A DNA stretch of 64,000 nt from Arthrobacter sp. ERGS1:01 (GTDB lineage Bacteria > Actinomycetota > Actinomycetes > Actinomycetales > Micrococcaceae). The notes below the pieces were generated by a model, which saw only the letters and a list, made by a program, of their open reading frames with translations, had not been told where the DNA came from and made no database searches. The position numbers and the translations under genes were made by a program. Shown here piece by piece: positions 35,252 to 42,980 of the stretch (the stretch's first letter is position 1; each line of letters opens with the position of its first letter). The stretch is from NCBI RefSeq assembly GCF_001281315.1, contig NZ_CP012479.1:248001-312000 (forward strand), in the 5' to 3' direction.

Positions 35252-35364
35252 TCCTTTAGGGCTGGAGCGGGCAGGGTTCGGGTTTCCGGGCCCTGTTCGT
35301 CGTTAACAACAGTTTTCCGCACGGCCCCGGTTGCGCCGCTCTTGCGGCCCTGTGCCCCTTCCAT

Positions 35365-36693
35365 ATGGCACCATGGAAGACAATGAATACCAAAGCGGCC
35401 CGGGGCCAACGAGACGGGCTTCCGATGCCCTTGGGGCTGCAGGGCGCCATCGAAGCAGCCCAAGTCTTCGTCATATCCGCACTCGTTGTCGTGGTGCCGC
35501 TGGCCGCCGTCTGGCTCTCCGGCGGCTTCGCCGAGAAGGACGCCGCCGCCATCGCCCGCCTGGCGGGACAATTCTGGCTGGTCATGCACGGTGTCCCGCT
35601 GCACCTGAGCATCACCACCGGCCCCAGCTCGGCCTCGGTGCAGACAGGCGTTTTCAGCCTGCTGCCGCTGGGACTGGTGCTGATTCCATTTTTCCTGTCC
35701 TGGCGTGCCGGCCGCCGGCTGGCCCGGGCCTCCTACACGGATCAGCTCTGGCAGCCGCTCCTGGGCGCGATAGTGGTCTACGCGGCCGCGGGCCTGGGGA
35801 CCGGCTTTGTCTGCAGCATCCCCGGCGTCGAGGCCTCCCTGCTGGCCAGCATGCTCATCCCGATACTGCCCGCCGGGCTTGGCATGATCATTGGTGCCCG
35901 GCTCGAGGCCGGTTCCTGGGGTCGCCTCATCGGTGTCAACGCGGCCGACTGGATTGCCAAGACCAGCCAGGACCAGCGCTGGGCCGGCTCCTATGTGTGG
36001 ACAGTGGTCCGCTCCGGCTTTGTGGCGGGAATCTCCGCCCTGTCCCTCTCTGCGCTCCTGCTGGCCGTGACCATTGCGGCCCGGTGGACGGACATCATCA
36101 GCGTGTACCAGGGCCTGCGGGCCGGCGCTGTGGGCGGTGCCGCACTGACCCTGGGCCAGCTGGGCTTCATGCCAAACCTTGCCGCCTGGACGCTTGCCTG
36201 GTCCAGCGGCGCCGGTTTCTCCCTGGGCGTGGGCTCCACCGTGTCCCCGCTCGGCACCGAGGTGGCCCCCGTGCCTCCCATCCCGCTGCTCGCCGCACTG
36301 CCCGCCGGCACCCTTAGCTGGGGTGCGGCCGCCATGGTGATCCCCATCGTGGGCGGGCTCCTGGCCGGCTGGTGGTTTGTGCGCGCCGGCGAAAACCACT
36401 TTGACGAGTGGCTGTCGCTGAAGGTTCGACGCCGGTGGCTGTCCCTGCCCTTCTCCACCTTGTTCCTGGGCCTGGCCATCGGTGCGGTGTCCGCCGTCCT
36501 GGCCGGCATCCTCTTCTGGCTTTCGAGCGGCTCGATCGGGCTGGGCAGGCTGACCGAGATCGGCCCGGACCCCGTCACCGCGGCACTGTGGCTGGGTGCG
36601 GAAGTGGGGATCGGCGTCGTCGTTGGATCCCTGGCGGGCCCATGGCTTGAGCAGGACCGCGCGGCCGCCCCGCTGGCACGACGCGGCGAATAG
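35365..36693 (+). CDS. PerM-like integral membrane protein (DUF6350)
   Basis: 442 residues with about nine or ten membrane helices and a polar N-terminus; ATG 35365 or 35383 may be the start. Conserved family stretches include FWLVMHGVPLHLS, LLPLGLVLIPFFLSWRAGRRLARAS, and WAGSYVWTVVRSGFVAG. In mycobacteria perM (Rv0955) lies directly upstream of purN and purH and is needed for cell division under stress. The gene precedes purN here by 34 bp, the same order, which strengthens the assignment. Confidence 0.82.
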   Translation: MAPWKTMNTKAARGQRDGLPMPLGLQGAIEAAQVFVISALVVVVPLAAVWLSGGFAEKDAAAIARLAGQFWLVMHGVPLHLSITTGPSSASVQTGVFSLLPLGLVLIPFFLSWRAGRRLARASYTDQLWQPLLGAIVVYAAAGLGTGFVCSIPGVEASLLASMLIPILPAGLGMIIGARLEAGSWGRLIGVNAADWIAKTSQDQRWAGSYVWTVVRSGFVAGISALSLSALLLAVTIAARWTDIISVYQGLRAGAVGGAALTLGQLGFMPNLAAWTLAWSSGAGFSLGVGSTVSPLGTEVAPVPPIPLLAALPAGTLSWGAAAMVIPIVGGLLAGWWFVRAGENHFDEWLSLKVRRRWLSLPFSTLFLGLAIGAVSAVLAGILFWLSSGSIGLGRLTEIGPDPVTAALWLGAEVGIGVVVGSLAGPWLEQDRAAAPLARRGE

Positions 36694-36727
36694 GGTACCG
36701 CGCCGCGTTGGCCCTAAAATTGAGCCC

Positions 36728-37309
36728 ATGCGTATTGTTGCTTTAGTTTCCGGGACCGGGTCCAACCTGCAGGCCGTGATCGACGCCGTCGCCAACGGCG
36801 GGCTGGACATCCAGATCGCCGCAGTCGGGGCCGACCGCCCGGATACGTACGGGATCGAGCGGTCCGCCGCGGCCGGCCTGGAAACGTTCGTGGTGAACTT
36901 CAAGGACTACGCTGCACGCGCCGATTGGGACGCTGCCCTGCTGGACGCGGTCGCCGCGTACAAGCCCGACTACGTGGTCTCCAGCGGATTCATGCGGATC
37001 GTGGCCCCGGGCTTCATCGACGCCTTCGAGGGCCGCTACGTCAACACCCACCCGGCCCTGCTGCCATCCTTCCCCGGCGCCCACGGCGTCCGCGACGCCC
37101 TCGCCTACGGCGTGAAGGTCACCGGCTGCACCGTGCACTTCGCCGACGCCGGCGTGGACACGGGACCCATCATCGCCCAAACCCCCGTGGTCGTGCTCGA
37201 CGGCGACACCGAGGAAACCCTGCACGAACGCATCAAGGTGGCCGAACGCGATCTGCTCATCAAGGTCCTCGGCGACCTGGCCGCCACGGAAACGGCCAAA
37301 CCGGCCTAA
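36728..37309 (+). CDS. purN: Phosphoribosylglycinamide formyltransferase PurN
   Basis: 193 residues. The phosphate loop GTGSN (9-13) opens the protein. The active site has SGFMRIV, Asn106 and His108 in NTHPALLPSFPG, and Asp144 in HFADAGVDTGPII, the family's catalytic trio. It transfers a formyl group from 10-formyl-THF to GAR in purine synthesis. Its usual downstream partner purH is not adjacent but lies 7.3 kb further on. Confidence 0.97.
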   Translation: MRIVALVSGTGSNLQAVIDAVANGGLDIQIAAVGADRPDTYGIERSAAAGLETFVVNFKDYAARADWDAALLDAVAAYKPDYVVSSGFMRIVAPGFIDAFEGRYVNTHPALLPSFPGAHGVRDALAYGVKVTGCTVHFADAGVDTGPIIAQTPVVVLDGDTEETLHERIKVAERDLLIKVLGDLAATETAKPA

Positions 37310-37327
37310 CGACCCGGCCCGGATTAA

Positions 37328-37948
37328 CTACTCGACGCCGGCGGGCGCGGGGGCTGCCCTGTGGTCAAGGATCCAGGTGGATGCCTTGCCCAACAGCCAG
37401 CCCAGCACGATCGAGACCGCGATGGCCGCCAGCACGGCGGCCTGGGTGGAGAGGCCCGGCCAGAACCGGGTGCAGATGCCGACGCCCACCGAATAGGCCG
37501 ACCACACTGCGGCGGACGCCAGGGAGAAGCCCGTAAACGCCCGCAAGCGGTAGCCGGCAACCGTGCACGCAATGTTGGTGGACAGCCTGCCCAGCGGCAC
37601 AAACCGTGATGTCAGCATCAAGGTGAACGGGCTCTTGCGCAGCCTGCGCGTGGCAGCATCCACGGCCCGCTGGCGGCGTGGGCCCCGGGTGGCGCCCCAG
37701 CGGGACTGGCCAAACAGCCGGGTGGCGCCATAGGTGGCAAGATCGCCCGCCACGGCTCCGGCGATCATGGCCAGGACCAGCGCCCACGCCTTGGGGCCGC
37801 CGTCGAGCCCGGCCAGGGCGCCCAGCGCGACAAACACCGTGGTGCTGGGAACGGGCGGGATGAGCGCGGAGACCATGACGAACACGGCCCCCACGGGGTA
37901 CAACCACAGGCTCGCAAGGAACCCCGTGGTGTCGGCCGCCAAATCCAT
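37328..37948 (-). CDS. DedA/VTT family membrane protein
   Basis: 206 residues, AGGGG upstream of the ATG. Membrane helices and the VTT-domain patterns SALIPPVPSTTVFVALGALAG, GDLATYGATRLFG and SRFVPLGRLSTNIACTVAG are visible. DedA proteins are scramblase-like membrane proteins that affect undecaprenyl phosphate and lipid recycling. It is convergent with purN, with only 18 bases between stops. Confidence 0.88.
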   Translation of the reverse strand: MDLAADTTGFLASLWLYPVGAVFVMVSALIPPVPSTTVFVALGALAGLDGGPKAWALVLAMIAGAVAGDLATYGATRLFGQSRWGATRGPRRQRAVDAATRRLRKSPFTLMLTSRFVPLGRLSTNIACTVAGYRLRAFTGFSLASAAVWSAYSVGVGICTRFWPGLSTQAAVLAAIAVSIVLGWLLGKASTWILDHRAAPAPAGVE

Positions 37949-38064
37949 GCTGTCCCCTCATGCGTGATGATCGCCGGGACGCGTCGAGGATGCGGAGCCG
38001 GCACATCCAGCCTACGCGGGCGGCCGGGGTGCCGTTTACGCCGGGCGGCCCGGCGCCGTCGGCA

Positions 38065-38367
38065 TTACTTCCTGGTCCGGCCAAACACGAGGGACGCGAG
38101 GGCCGTGGCACCCGTGACGGTGTAGACGGCCGGCCAGGCGCCCAACTTCTTCGCCAACGGGTGGGAGGCTCCAAAAGCGGCAACGTAGGTGGCAGTCAAC
38201 GCCACGGCGGTACCCGTGCCGGCATTCTTCTTCCAGGCCACGAACGCCGCAGCGCCGGCCGCCGCCAAAACCGCCCCGCCCAACTGGCGGTTCTTCGTGG
38301 CCCGGGCGGTCTGGAAGCCGCCAATCAGGCCGGTGGTGGTCAGTACGGTGGGAAGCAGGGCGCTCAT
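38065..38367 (-). CDS. Small hydrophobic protein of unknown function
   Basis: 100 residues, well placed ribosome site (AAGGAG five bases before ATG). Three short hydrophobic segments rich in Ala/Gly (LGGAVLAAAGAAAFVAW, TAVALTATYVAAFGA, YTVTGATALASLVFG) and a basic C-terminus suggest a small membrane protein. No family recognised. Confidence 0.65.
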   Translation of the reverse strand: MSALLPTVLTTTGLIGGFQTARATKNRQLGGAVLAAAGAAAFVAWKKNAGTGTAVALTATYVAAFGASHPLAKKLGAWPAVYTVTGATALASLVFGRTRK

Positions 38368-38454
38368 GGGGACTCCTTATGGGAAAAGTTGGGTATGCGG
38401 CCATAGCCTAGCCGGAAAGGGTGGGCGGACGCTGGGAACGCGGCCCGGGCCGGC

Positions 38455-39806
38455 TCAATCCAGCGTCCGGCCCTTGGTTTCCGGGGCGGCCACGGCCATC
38501 CAGATCACGGCCAGCAGCACCAGCCCGCCCGTCAAGGCAAAGGTGAGCGGAAGGCCCAGGACCGGCCACAGCAGCGAGCCGAAAATCAACGGCACCAGCC
38601 CGGCGCCCACCCGCGACATGGTGGACGCCCAGCCAAACCCGGTGGCACGCAAATGCGTGGGGTACAGCTCCGACACGTACGTGTAGAGCACGGGGATGGC
38701 CACCTGGACCACCAGGCCGAACACGAGCAGCCACAGTTGTGCGGCGGCCGGGACGTCGAGCACCAGGGCAAAGATCACCAGCGACAACGCCGACAAGGGC
38801 CCCGTGACGGCCAGGATCCATTTGCGTCCCACCCGTTCCACGAGCAGGGCCGCGGCCACCACGCCCACCAGGCCAATCGCCGTCATGCCCGCGGTGGCCA
38901 TGAACGCCTTGCTTTCGGCATAACCGGTGGAGACCAGGATGGACGGCATCCAGGTCAGGGCGCCGTAGTAGACCAGCAGGATGGTCAAAAACAGTGCCCA
39001 GGCCACGCTGGTGGTCTTCCAATTGAACCGCCACAGCCCGGCCAGTTGGTCCGTGACCTTGCCCAGGGAAAGTTTCGGGGCGTCGGCCGGTTCGGGCAGC
39101 TTCCAGGGCCCCACCGTGGCGCCGGTGCGCTCGATCAGCCCGTCAATGACTTTCTTTGCCTCCACGGGCCGCCCCGCCCGCACCAGGAAAAGCGGTGATT
39201 CCGGCACGCCCGCCCGCACCCAGAACACCAGCAGGGCCGGCAGCACCATGACCAGCATCAGGAGCCGCCAATTGCCAAAGCTGGCCATCAGGATGGCGGA
39301 GACCACCCCGCACAGCGAGGCGCCGATGGGCCACCAGGCGTCCATGGCGGTCAGGACCCGGCCGCGGTGCTTGCGCGGCGTGAACTCACCCACCAGTGCA
39401 TAGTCCACCGGGATGCAGCCGCCCAGGCCAAAGCCGGCCAGGAACCGGAAGATGGAGAACGTCGTCAGGTCGTTGGAGACGGCGCCCAAAACGGTGAACA
39501 CGGAAAGACCAGCAGCGTCAGTGTGAATGCCCGTTTGCGGCCAATCACGTCGGCGATGGAACCCCAGGCAAAGGCGCCCACGGCCATGCCGATCAGGTTG
39601 GCCGTGCCAATCCAGGCCGCCTGCCCCGGCGCCAGGCCCCACTCCTTGGACAGCAGCGGGATCAGGAAACCGTTGAGCGTCACATCCCAGGCGTCGAACA
39701 TGAAGCCCAGCCCGCCAATGAGGAAGATGGTTCCCTGCACCCGCCACCGCCACGGCAACTCCTGGACCACCCGGTCCCCGGTCATCATTGCCGTGCTGGT
39801 AGTCAT
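38455..39806 (-). pseudogene. MFS sugar-porter-type transporter, frameshifted
   Basis: Two overlapping frames give one ~450-residue major facilitator. The N-terminal part (39806 to about 39505; GGAAGG before the ATG) runs through the loop motif GSIADVIGRKRAF and then leaves frame. The C-terminal part begins VFTVLGAVSNDLTTFSIFRF and continues through FTPRKHRGR, ESPLFLVRAGRP and YPTHLRATGFG to the end. Restoring one base in the GGAAAG run near 39502-39507 (TTTCC on the minus strand) joins them as LLVFSVFTVLGA. It is therefore either a recent pseudogene or a single-base sequence error. It lies at the end of the murQ operon and may import MurNAc or a muropeptide. Confidence 0.85.
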
Positions 39807-39824
39807 GGTGCCTTCCGTTGGCGC

Positions 39825-40928
39825 TTAGCTGGTGGCACCAGAATAGACGACGTCGGAGACCGCCTTGCGCAGCCCCGTTGCGTCGTCGCCGTCCCGGCTG
39901 GGACTGACCCGGTTGCTCAACAACGCCACCGTGACCCCGCGCGGAATATCCACCAGCAGGGAGGTGCCGGTGAAGCCGCCGTGCCCGCGGGCCTCCGTGC
40001 CCAGCGCACCCATCCACGGCTGCTGGTTGATCCGCACGCCCAGGCCCTGACCAAAGCCGGGATCGGCGGGGTTGAAATGGCTCCCGAGCATGTCCGGGAG
40101 CTGGCTGCGCCACATCTCGGCGGCCAGGGCGGGGGAGAGGATGCCGGGCATGCCGGTGCGGAGGGCCTCGCCAAAGACGGCCAGGCCCGCAGCCGTGGCA
40201 AACATGCCGGCGTTTCCGCTGAGCCCGCCCAGCGACCACGCCGCCTCATCGTGCACGATGCCCCGGACCAGGCCGCGGCCAAGTTTGGGCTGGTACTCCG
40301 TGGGTGCGCTGCGTTCCAGTGGCGGGGTGCCCGTGATGCCGTCGGTGTCCAGCAGGGCCAGCACGCGGTTCCGGACCAGGTCAGCCCAGGTCTGGCCCGT
40401 GGCCTGCTCGGCAAGCGCCATGACGGTGTTGAATCCCGCGCACGAATACGCAAAGCGGGTCCCGGGGGCGGCCTCCAGCGGCGTGCCGAGGAGGTCCGCA
40501 ACCAAGGCTTCCCGCTCAAATGTCCGGCCCTCGCCCAGGGCACGCTCCCAGCCGCGCCATTCCGACGGCAGCCCGGAGGTGTGCGTCAACAAATGCCGGA
40601 GCGTGACCACGGCTTTTTCGCCGTGGCCGTAGGCCGGCAGCAACCCGCCCAGCGGAGCATCCAGCTCAAGCGTTCCGTCATCCACCAGGGACAGCGCCGT
40701 GACGGTGCTGAACAGCTTCGTCACGGACGCGAGGTCAAAGAACGTGTCAGGGACGGCGGTCCCGGCGGTCAGGACGGGAAGCGGCACACCGTCAAGCACG
40801 ACGGCGCAGCTTGCCGAGGGTGCGATCCCGTCGGTCACGGCCCGGTCCAGAAGGCCTTGGAGGGTCGCCATCATTTCCGGCGCCGTGCCGGTGGCCGGGT
40901 GGGTGGGGTGTTGGTGACTTGGCTGCAT
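39825..40928 (-). CDS. Serine hydrolase, beta-lactamase class C-like (AmlB/YbbE type)
   Basis: 367 residues from the ATG at 40928, 23 bases after the murQ stop. It has the SxxK motif SVTK within FFDLASVTKLFSTV, the tyrosine motif YSCAGFN and a late GHGGFTG box, the penicillin-recognising fold of EstB/AmpH/AmlB-type enzymes. No signal peptide, so cytoplasmic. In Bacillus subtilis, amlB lies in the murQ-murR-murP-amlB-nagZ operon for cell-wall turnover, the same company as here. It likely hydrolyses a peptide or ester bond in muropeptides. Confidence 0.88.
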   Translation of the reverse strand: MQPSHQHPTHPATGTAPEMMATLQGLLDRAVTDGIAPSASCAVVLDGVPLPVLTAGTAVPDTFFDLASVTKLFSTVTALSLVDDGTLELDAPLGGLLPAYGHGEKAVVTLRHLLTHTSGLPSEWRGWERALGEGRTFEREALVADLLGTPLEAAPGTRFAYSCAGFNTVMALAEQATGQTWADLVRNRVLALLDTDGITGTPPLERSAPTEYQPKLGRGLVRGIVHDEAAWSLGGLSGNAGMFATAAGLAVFGEALRTGMPGILSPALAAEMWRSQLPDMLGSHFNPADPGFGQGLGVRINQQPWMGALGTEARGHGGFTGTSLLVDIPRGVTVALLSNRVSPSRDGDDATGLRKAVSDVVYSGATS

Positions 40929-40951
40929 GGGTGCGTCCCGCCGTCGTTCTT

Positions 40952-41917
40952 CTAGTGGGTGCCGGCGCTGAGGGCGGCCGGCAAGTAACCGTGGTTGGTG
41001 TCCAGCAGCGCCGCGGCCTCGCTGGCCGGCAGCCCGGTCAGGATCGCCAGGATGGCGGTCTTGACGTGGCCGTCGGCGGCCGCGAGGGCTGCGGCGGCCG
41101 TGGCGGCGTCGCAGTCGGTGACGCGCATCAGGGTGCGTTCGCTGCGGGCACGGAGCTTGGCGTTCGTGGCGCGCAGGTCGACCATGGCGTTCTTGTAGGT
41201 CTTGCCCAGCCGGACCATGGTGATGGTGCTGATCATGTTGAGCACCAGCTTTTGGCAAGTGCCGGACTTGAGCCGGGTGGAGCCGGAGAGGAATTCGGGG
41301 CCGACCTCGATCTCCAGGGCAACGTCCGCGGCGGCGCCCAGGGCCGAATCGTTGTTGCAGGCGAAGCCCACCGTGAAGGCCCCGTTTATCCGGGCGGCGG
41401 TGACGGCGGCGATCACGTACGGGGTGCGGCCCGAGGCGGCGATGCCGATCACCGAATCCTTGGCCGTCAGCCCGAGCGCGGCCATGTCCGCGATGCCGGC
41501 CTCCGCGCTGTCCTCCGCGTTCTCCACGGCCTGGTTCACCGCAGCGCTGCCGCCGGCAATGACGCCCACCACGAGGGACGGGTCGGTGCCGAACGTGGGC
41601 GGGCATTCGCTGGCGTCCAGGATGCCCATGCGCCCGGGGGTGCCTGCGCCCACATAGATGAGGCGGCCGCCGTCGCGCATGCGCCCGGCAATTTCATCGA
41701 TGATCCCGGCAATGACCGGGAGCTCATTTTTGATCGCGGCGGGAACCAGGGCGTCCTCGCCGTTCATCCCGGCGGCCAGCTCGGCGGTGGACAGGGCCGC
41801 AAGGTCCGGGTAGTTGGCGTTGGCCGACTCGGTGACGAGGGTGTTGAGCTCGGTGCGGACCGCGGCGATGTTCTCTGTGGTGGACGACTCGGTGCTGGAC
41901 AACTCTGGGGTGGACAC
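40952..41917 (-). CDS. murQ: N-acetylmuramic acid 6-phosphate etherase MurQ
   Basis: 321 residues, GTG start with AGGAAGG upstream. The SIS-domain signature GAGTPGRMGILDASECPPTFG lies at residues 90-110; Glu104 is in the catalytic region. IAASGRTPYV and RLKSGTCQKLVLNMISTI follow. The enzyme splits the lactyl ether of MurNAc-6-phosphate to give GlcNAc-6-phosphate and D-lactate. It is first in a minus-strand operon with an AmlB-like hydrolase and the MFS gene, and divergent from an RpiR-type regulator. Confidence 0.96.
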   Translation of the reverse strand: MSTPELSSTESSTTENIAAVRTELNTLVTESANANYPDLAALSTAELAAGMNGEDALVPAAIKNELPVIAGIIDEIAGRMRDGGRLIYVGAGTPGRMGILDASECPPTFGTDPSLVVGVIAGGSAAVNQAVENAEDSAEAGIADMAALGLTAKDSVIGIAASGRTPYVIAAVTAARINGAFTVGFACNNDSALGAAADVALEIEVGPEFLSGSTRLKSGTCQKLVLNMISTITMVRLGKTYKNAMVDLRATNAKLRARSERTLMRVTDCDAATAAAALAAADGHVKTAILAILTGLPASEAAALLDTNHGYLPAALSAGTH

Positions 41918-41947
41918 GGTGGGCCTTCCTGGCGGATGTGAAAGCTT

Positions 41948-41994
41948 TTGGTAATTGATATTCTAACAATGTACCAAGCGTGTAAATAATTTAC
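41948..41994. promoter_or_regulatory. murQ / regulator divergent control region
   Basis: A perfect palindrome GTAAAT-A-ATTTAC lies at 41982-41994, and a wider TTGGTA...TACCAA repeat at 41948-41977. On the minus strand TTTACA inside the palindrome and TAGAAT 15 bases later form a promoter-like pair for murQ. Binding by the adjacent MurR-like regulator is the simplest reading. Confidence 0.55.
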
Positions 41995-42049
41995 CTACCG
42001 TATTTCCGGTGAACTTTCTCCGGCGTGCGGGGCAGCCAAGGAGCCTCCG

Positions 42050-42922
42050 GTGAGCATCCAGTCCGACATCCAATCGAAAAGGGCCGCCCTGGCGCCGGCC
42101 GCCGGACGGGTGGCCGACGCCGTCCTTGCCAACCCGGCCGTGGTCCTCACGCACACCGTCAACGAGCTGGCGCAATTGTGCAACACTTCAGATCCCACCG
42201 TGGTGAGGTTTTGCCGTTCCATCGGCTTGAGCGGCTACGCCCAGCTGCGCCTTGCCATGGCAGCCGAACTTGGCCGCGAGCAGTCGGCCCGCTCCGAGGT
42301 CCCGGAGCCGGGCTTCGGCCACGACATCAGCCCCGATGCGTCGCTGGCCGAGATCGTGGCGCGGATCCGCTTCACCGAGGTCATGGGCGTGGAGGAAACC
42401 ACCCGGAACCTTGACCTGGGCGTCCTGGCCGGCGCCGTGGACCTGGTGGCCGGGGCCGGCCGGATCGGCATGTACGGGGTGGGCTCCAGCGAAATGGTGG
42501 CCGGGGACCTGCACCACAAGCTTTTCCGGATCGGGCTCAACGCCAACGCCTTCGCCACCGCGGACAACGCCCTGATGGGGGCCTCGCTCATGGGTCCCGG
42601 CGACGTCGCCATCGCGTTTTCCCACGGCGGAACCACCGGCTCCGTCGTGGAGTTCCTGCGGCTGGCCCGCACGGCCGGGGCGGCGACGCTGTTGGTGACC
42701 AATGCGCCGTCGTCCCCGGCCGCAGGCCAAGCCGGGCTGTGCCTGACCACCATGGTGCGCGAGACCCCGTTCCGGGCCGGCGCCATGGCGTCCCGCATTT
42801 CCCAGCTCGCCGTGGTGGATTGCCTGTTCGTGGCCGTGGCGCAGCGGCGCTACGAACAATCCGTCGCTGCGCTCGGCGCCACCCACCAGGCCGTGGCGTC
42901 CCTGCAGCGGATGCGCAGTTAA
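42050..42922 (+). CDS. RpiR family transcriptional regulator (MurR-like)
   Basis: 290 residues, GTG start with AAGGAG. N-terminal HTH_6 domain (VADAVLANPAVVLTHTV, then NELAQLCNTSDPTVVRFCRSIGL), then a SIS sugar-phosphate-binding domain (GMYGVGSSEMVAGDLHHK, AFSHGGTTGSVVEF). MurR represses murQ in E. coli and is relieved by MurNAc-6-phosphate; the divergent placement here matches. Its last four codons and stop form one arm of a 23-bp perfect hairpin. Confidence 0.9.
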   Translation: MSIQSDIQSKRAALAPAAGRVADAVLANPAVVLTHTVNELAQLCNTSDPTVVRFCRSIGLSGYAQLRLAMAAELGREQSARSEVPEPGFGHDISPDASLAEIVARIRFTEVMGVEETTRNLDLGVLAGAVDLVAGAGRIGMYGVGSSEMVAGDLHHKLFRIGLNANAFATADNALMGASLMGPGDVAIAFSHGGTTGSVVEFLRLARTAGAATLLVTNAPSSPAAGQAGLCLTTMVRETPFRAGAMASRISQLAVVDCLFVAVAQRRYEQSVAALGATHQAVASLQRMRS

Positions 42923-42961
42923 GGTGACTCCCGCGCGTCGGGAGTCACCTTAACTGCGCAT
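42911..42961. terminator. Perfect 23-bp hairpin between murR-like gene and nagZ
   Basis: Arms of 23 bases (beginning ATGCGCAGTTAAGG) pair exactly across a CGCGT loop. The first arm contains the last three sense codons and TAA stop of the regulator. It separates convergent genes and has no U-tract. Confidence 0.8.
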
Positions 42962-42980
42962 CAGGCGGGCTAACCGGCGG

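Noticed and set aside
39807..40239. Upstream extension of the MFS C-terminal frame
   Set aside because: It runs antisense to nothing functional and lies inside the serine hydrolase gene in another frame. The true N-terminus is in the frame starting at 39806, joined by a frameshift.
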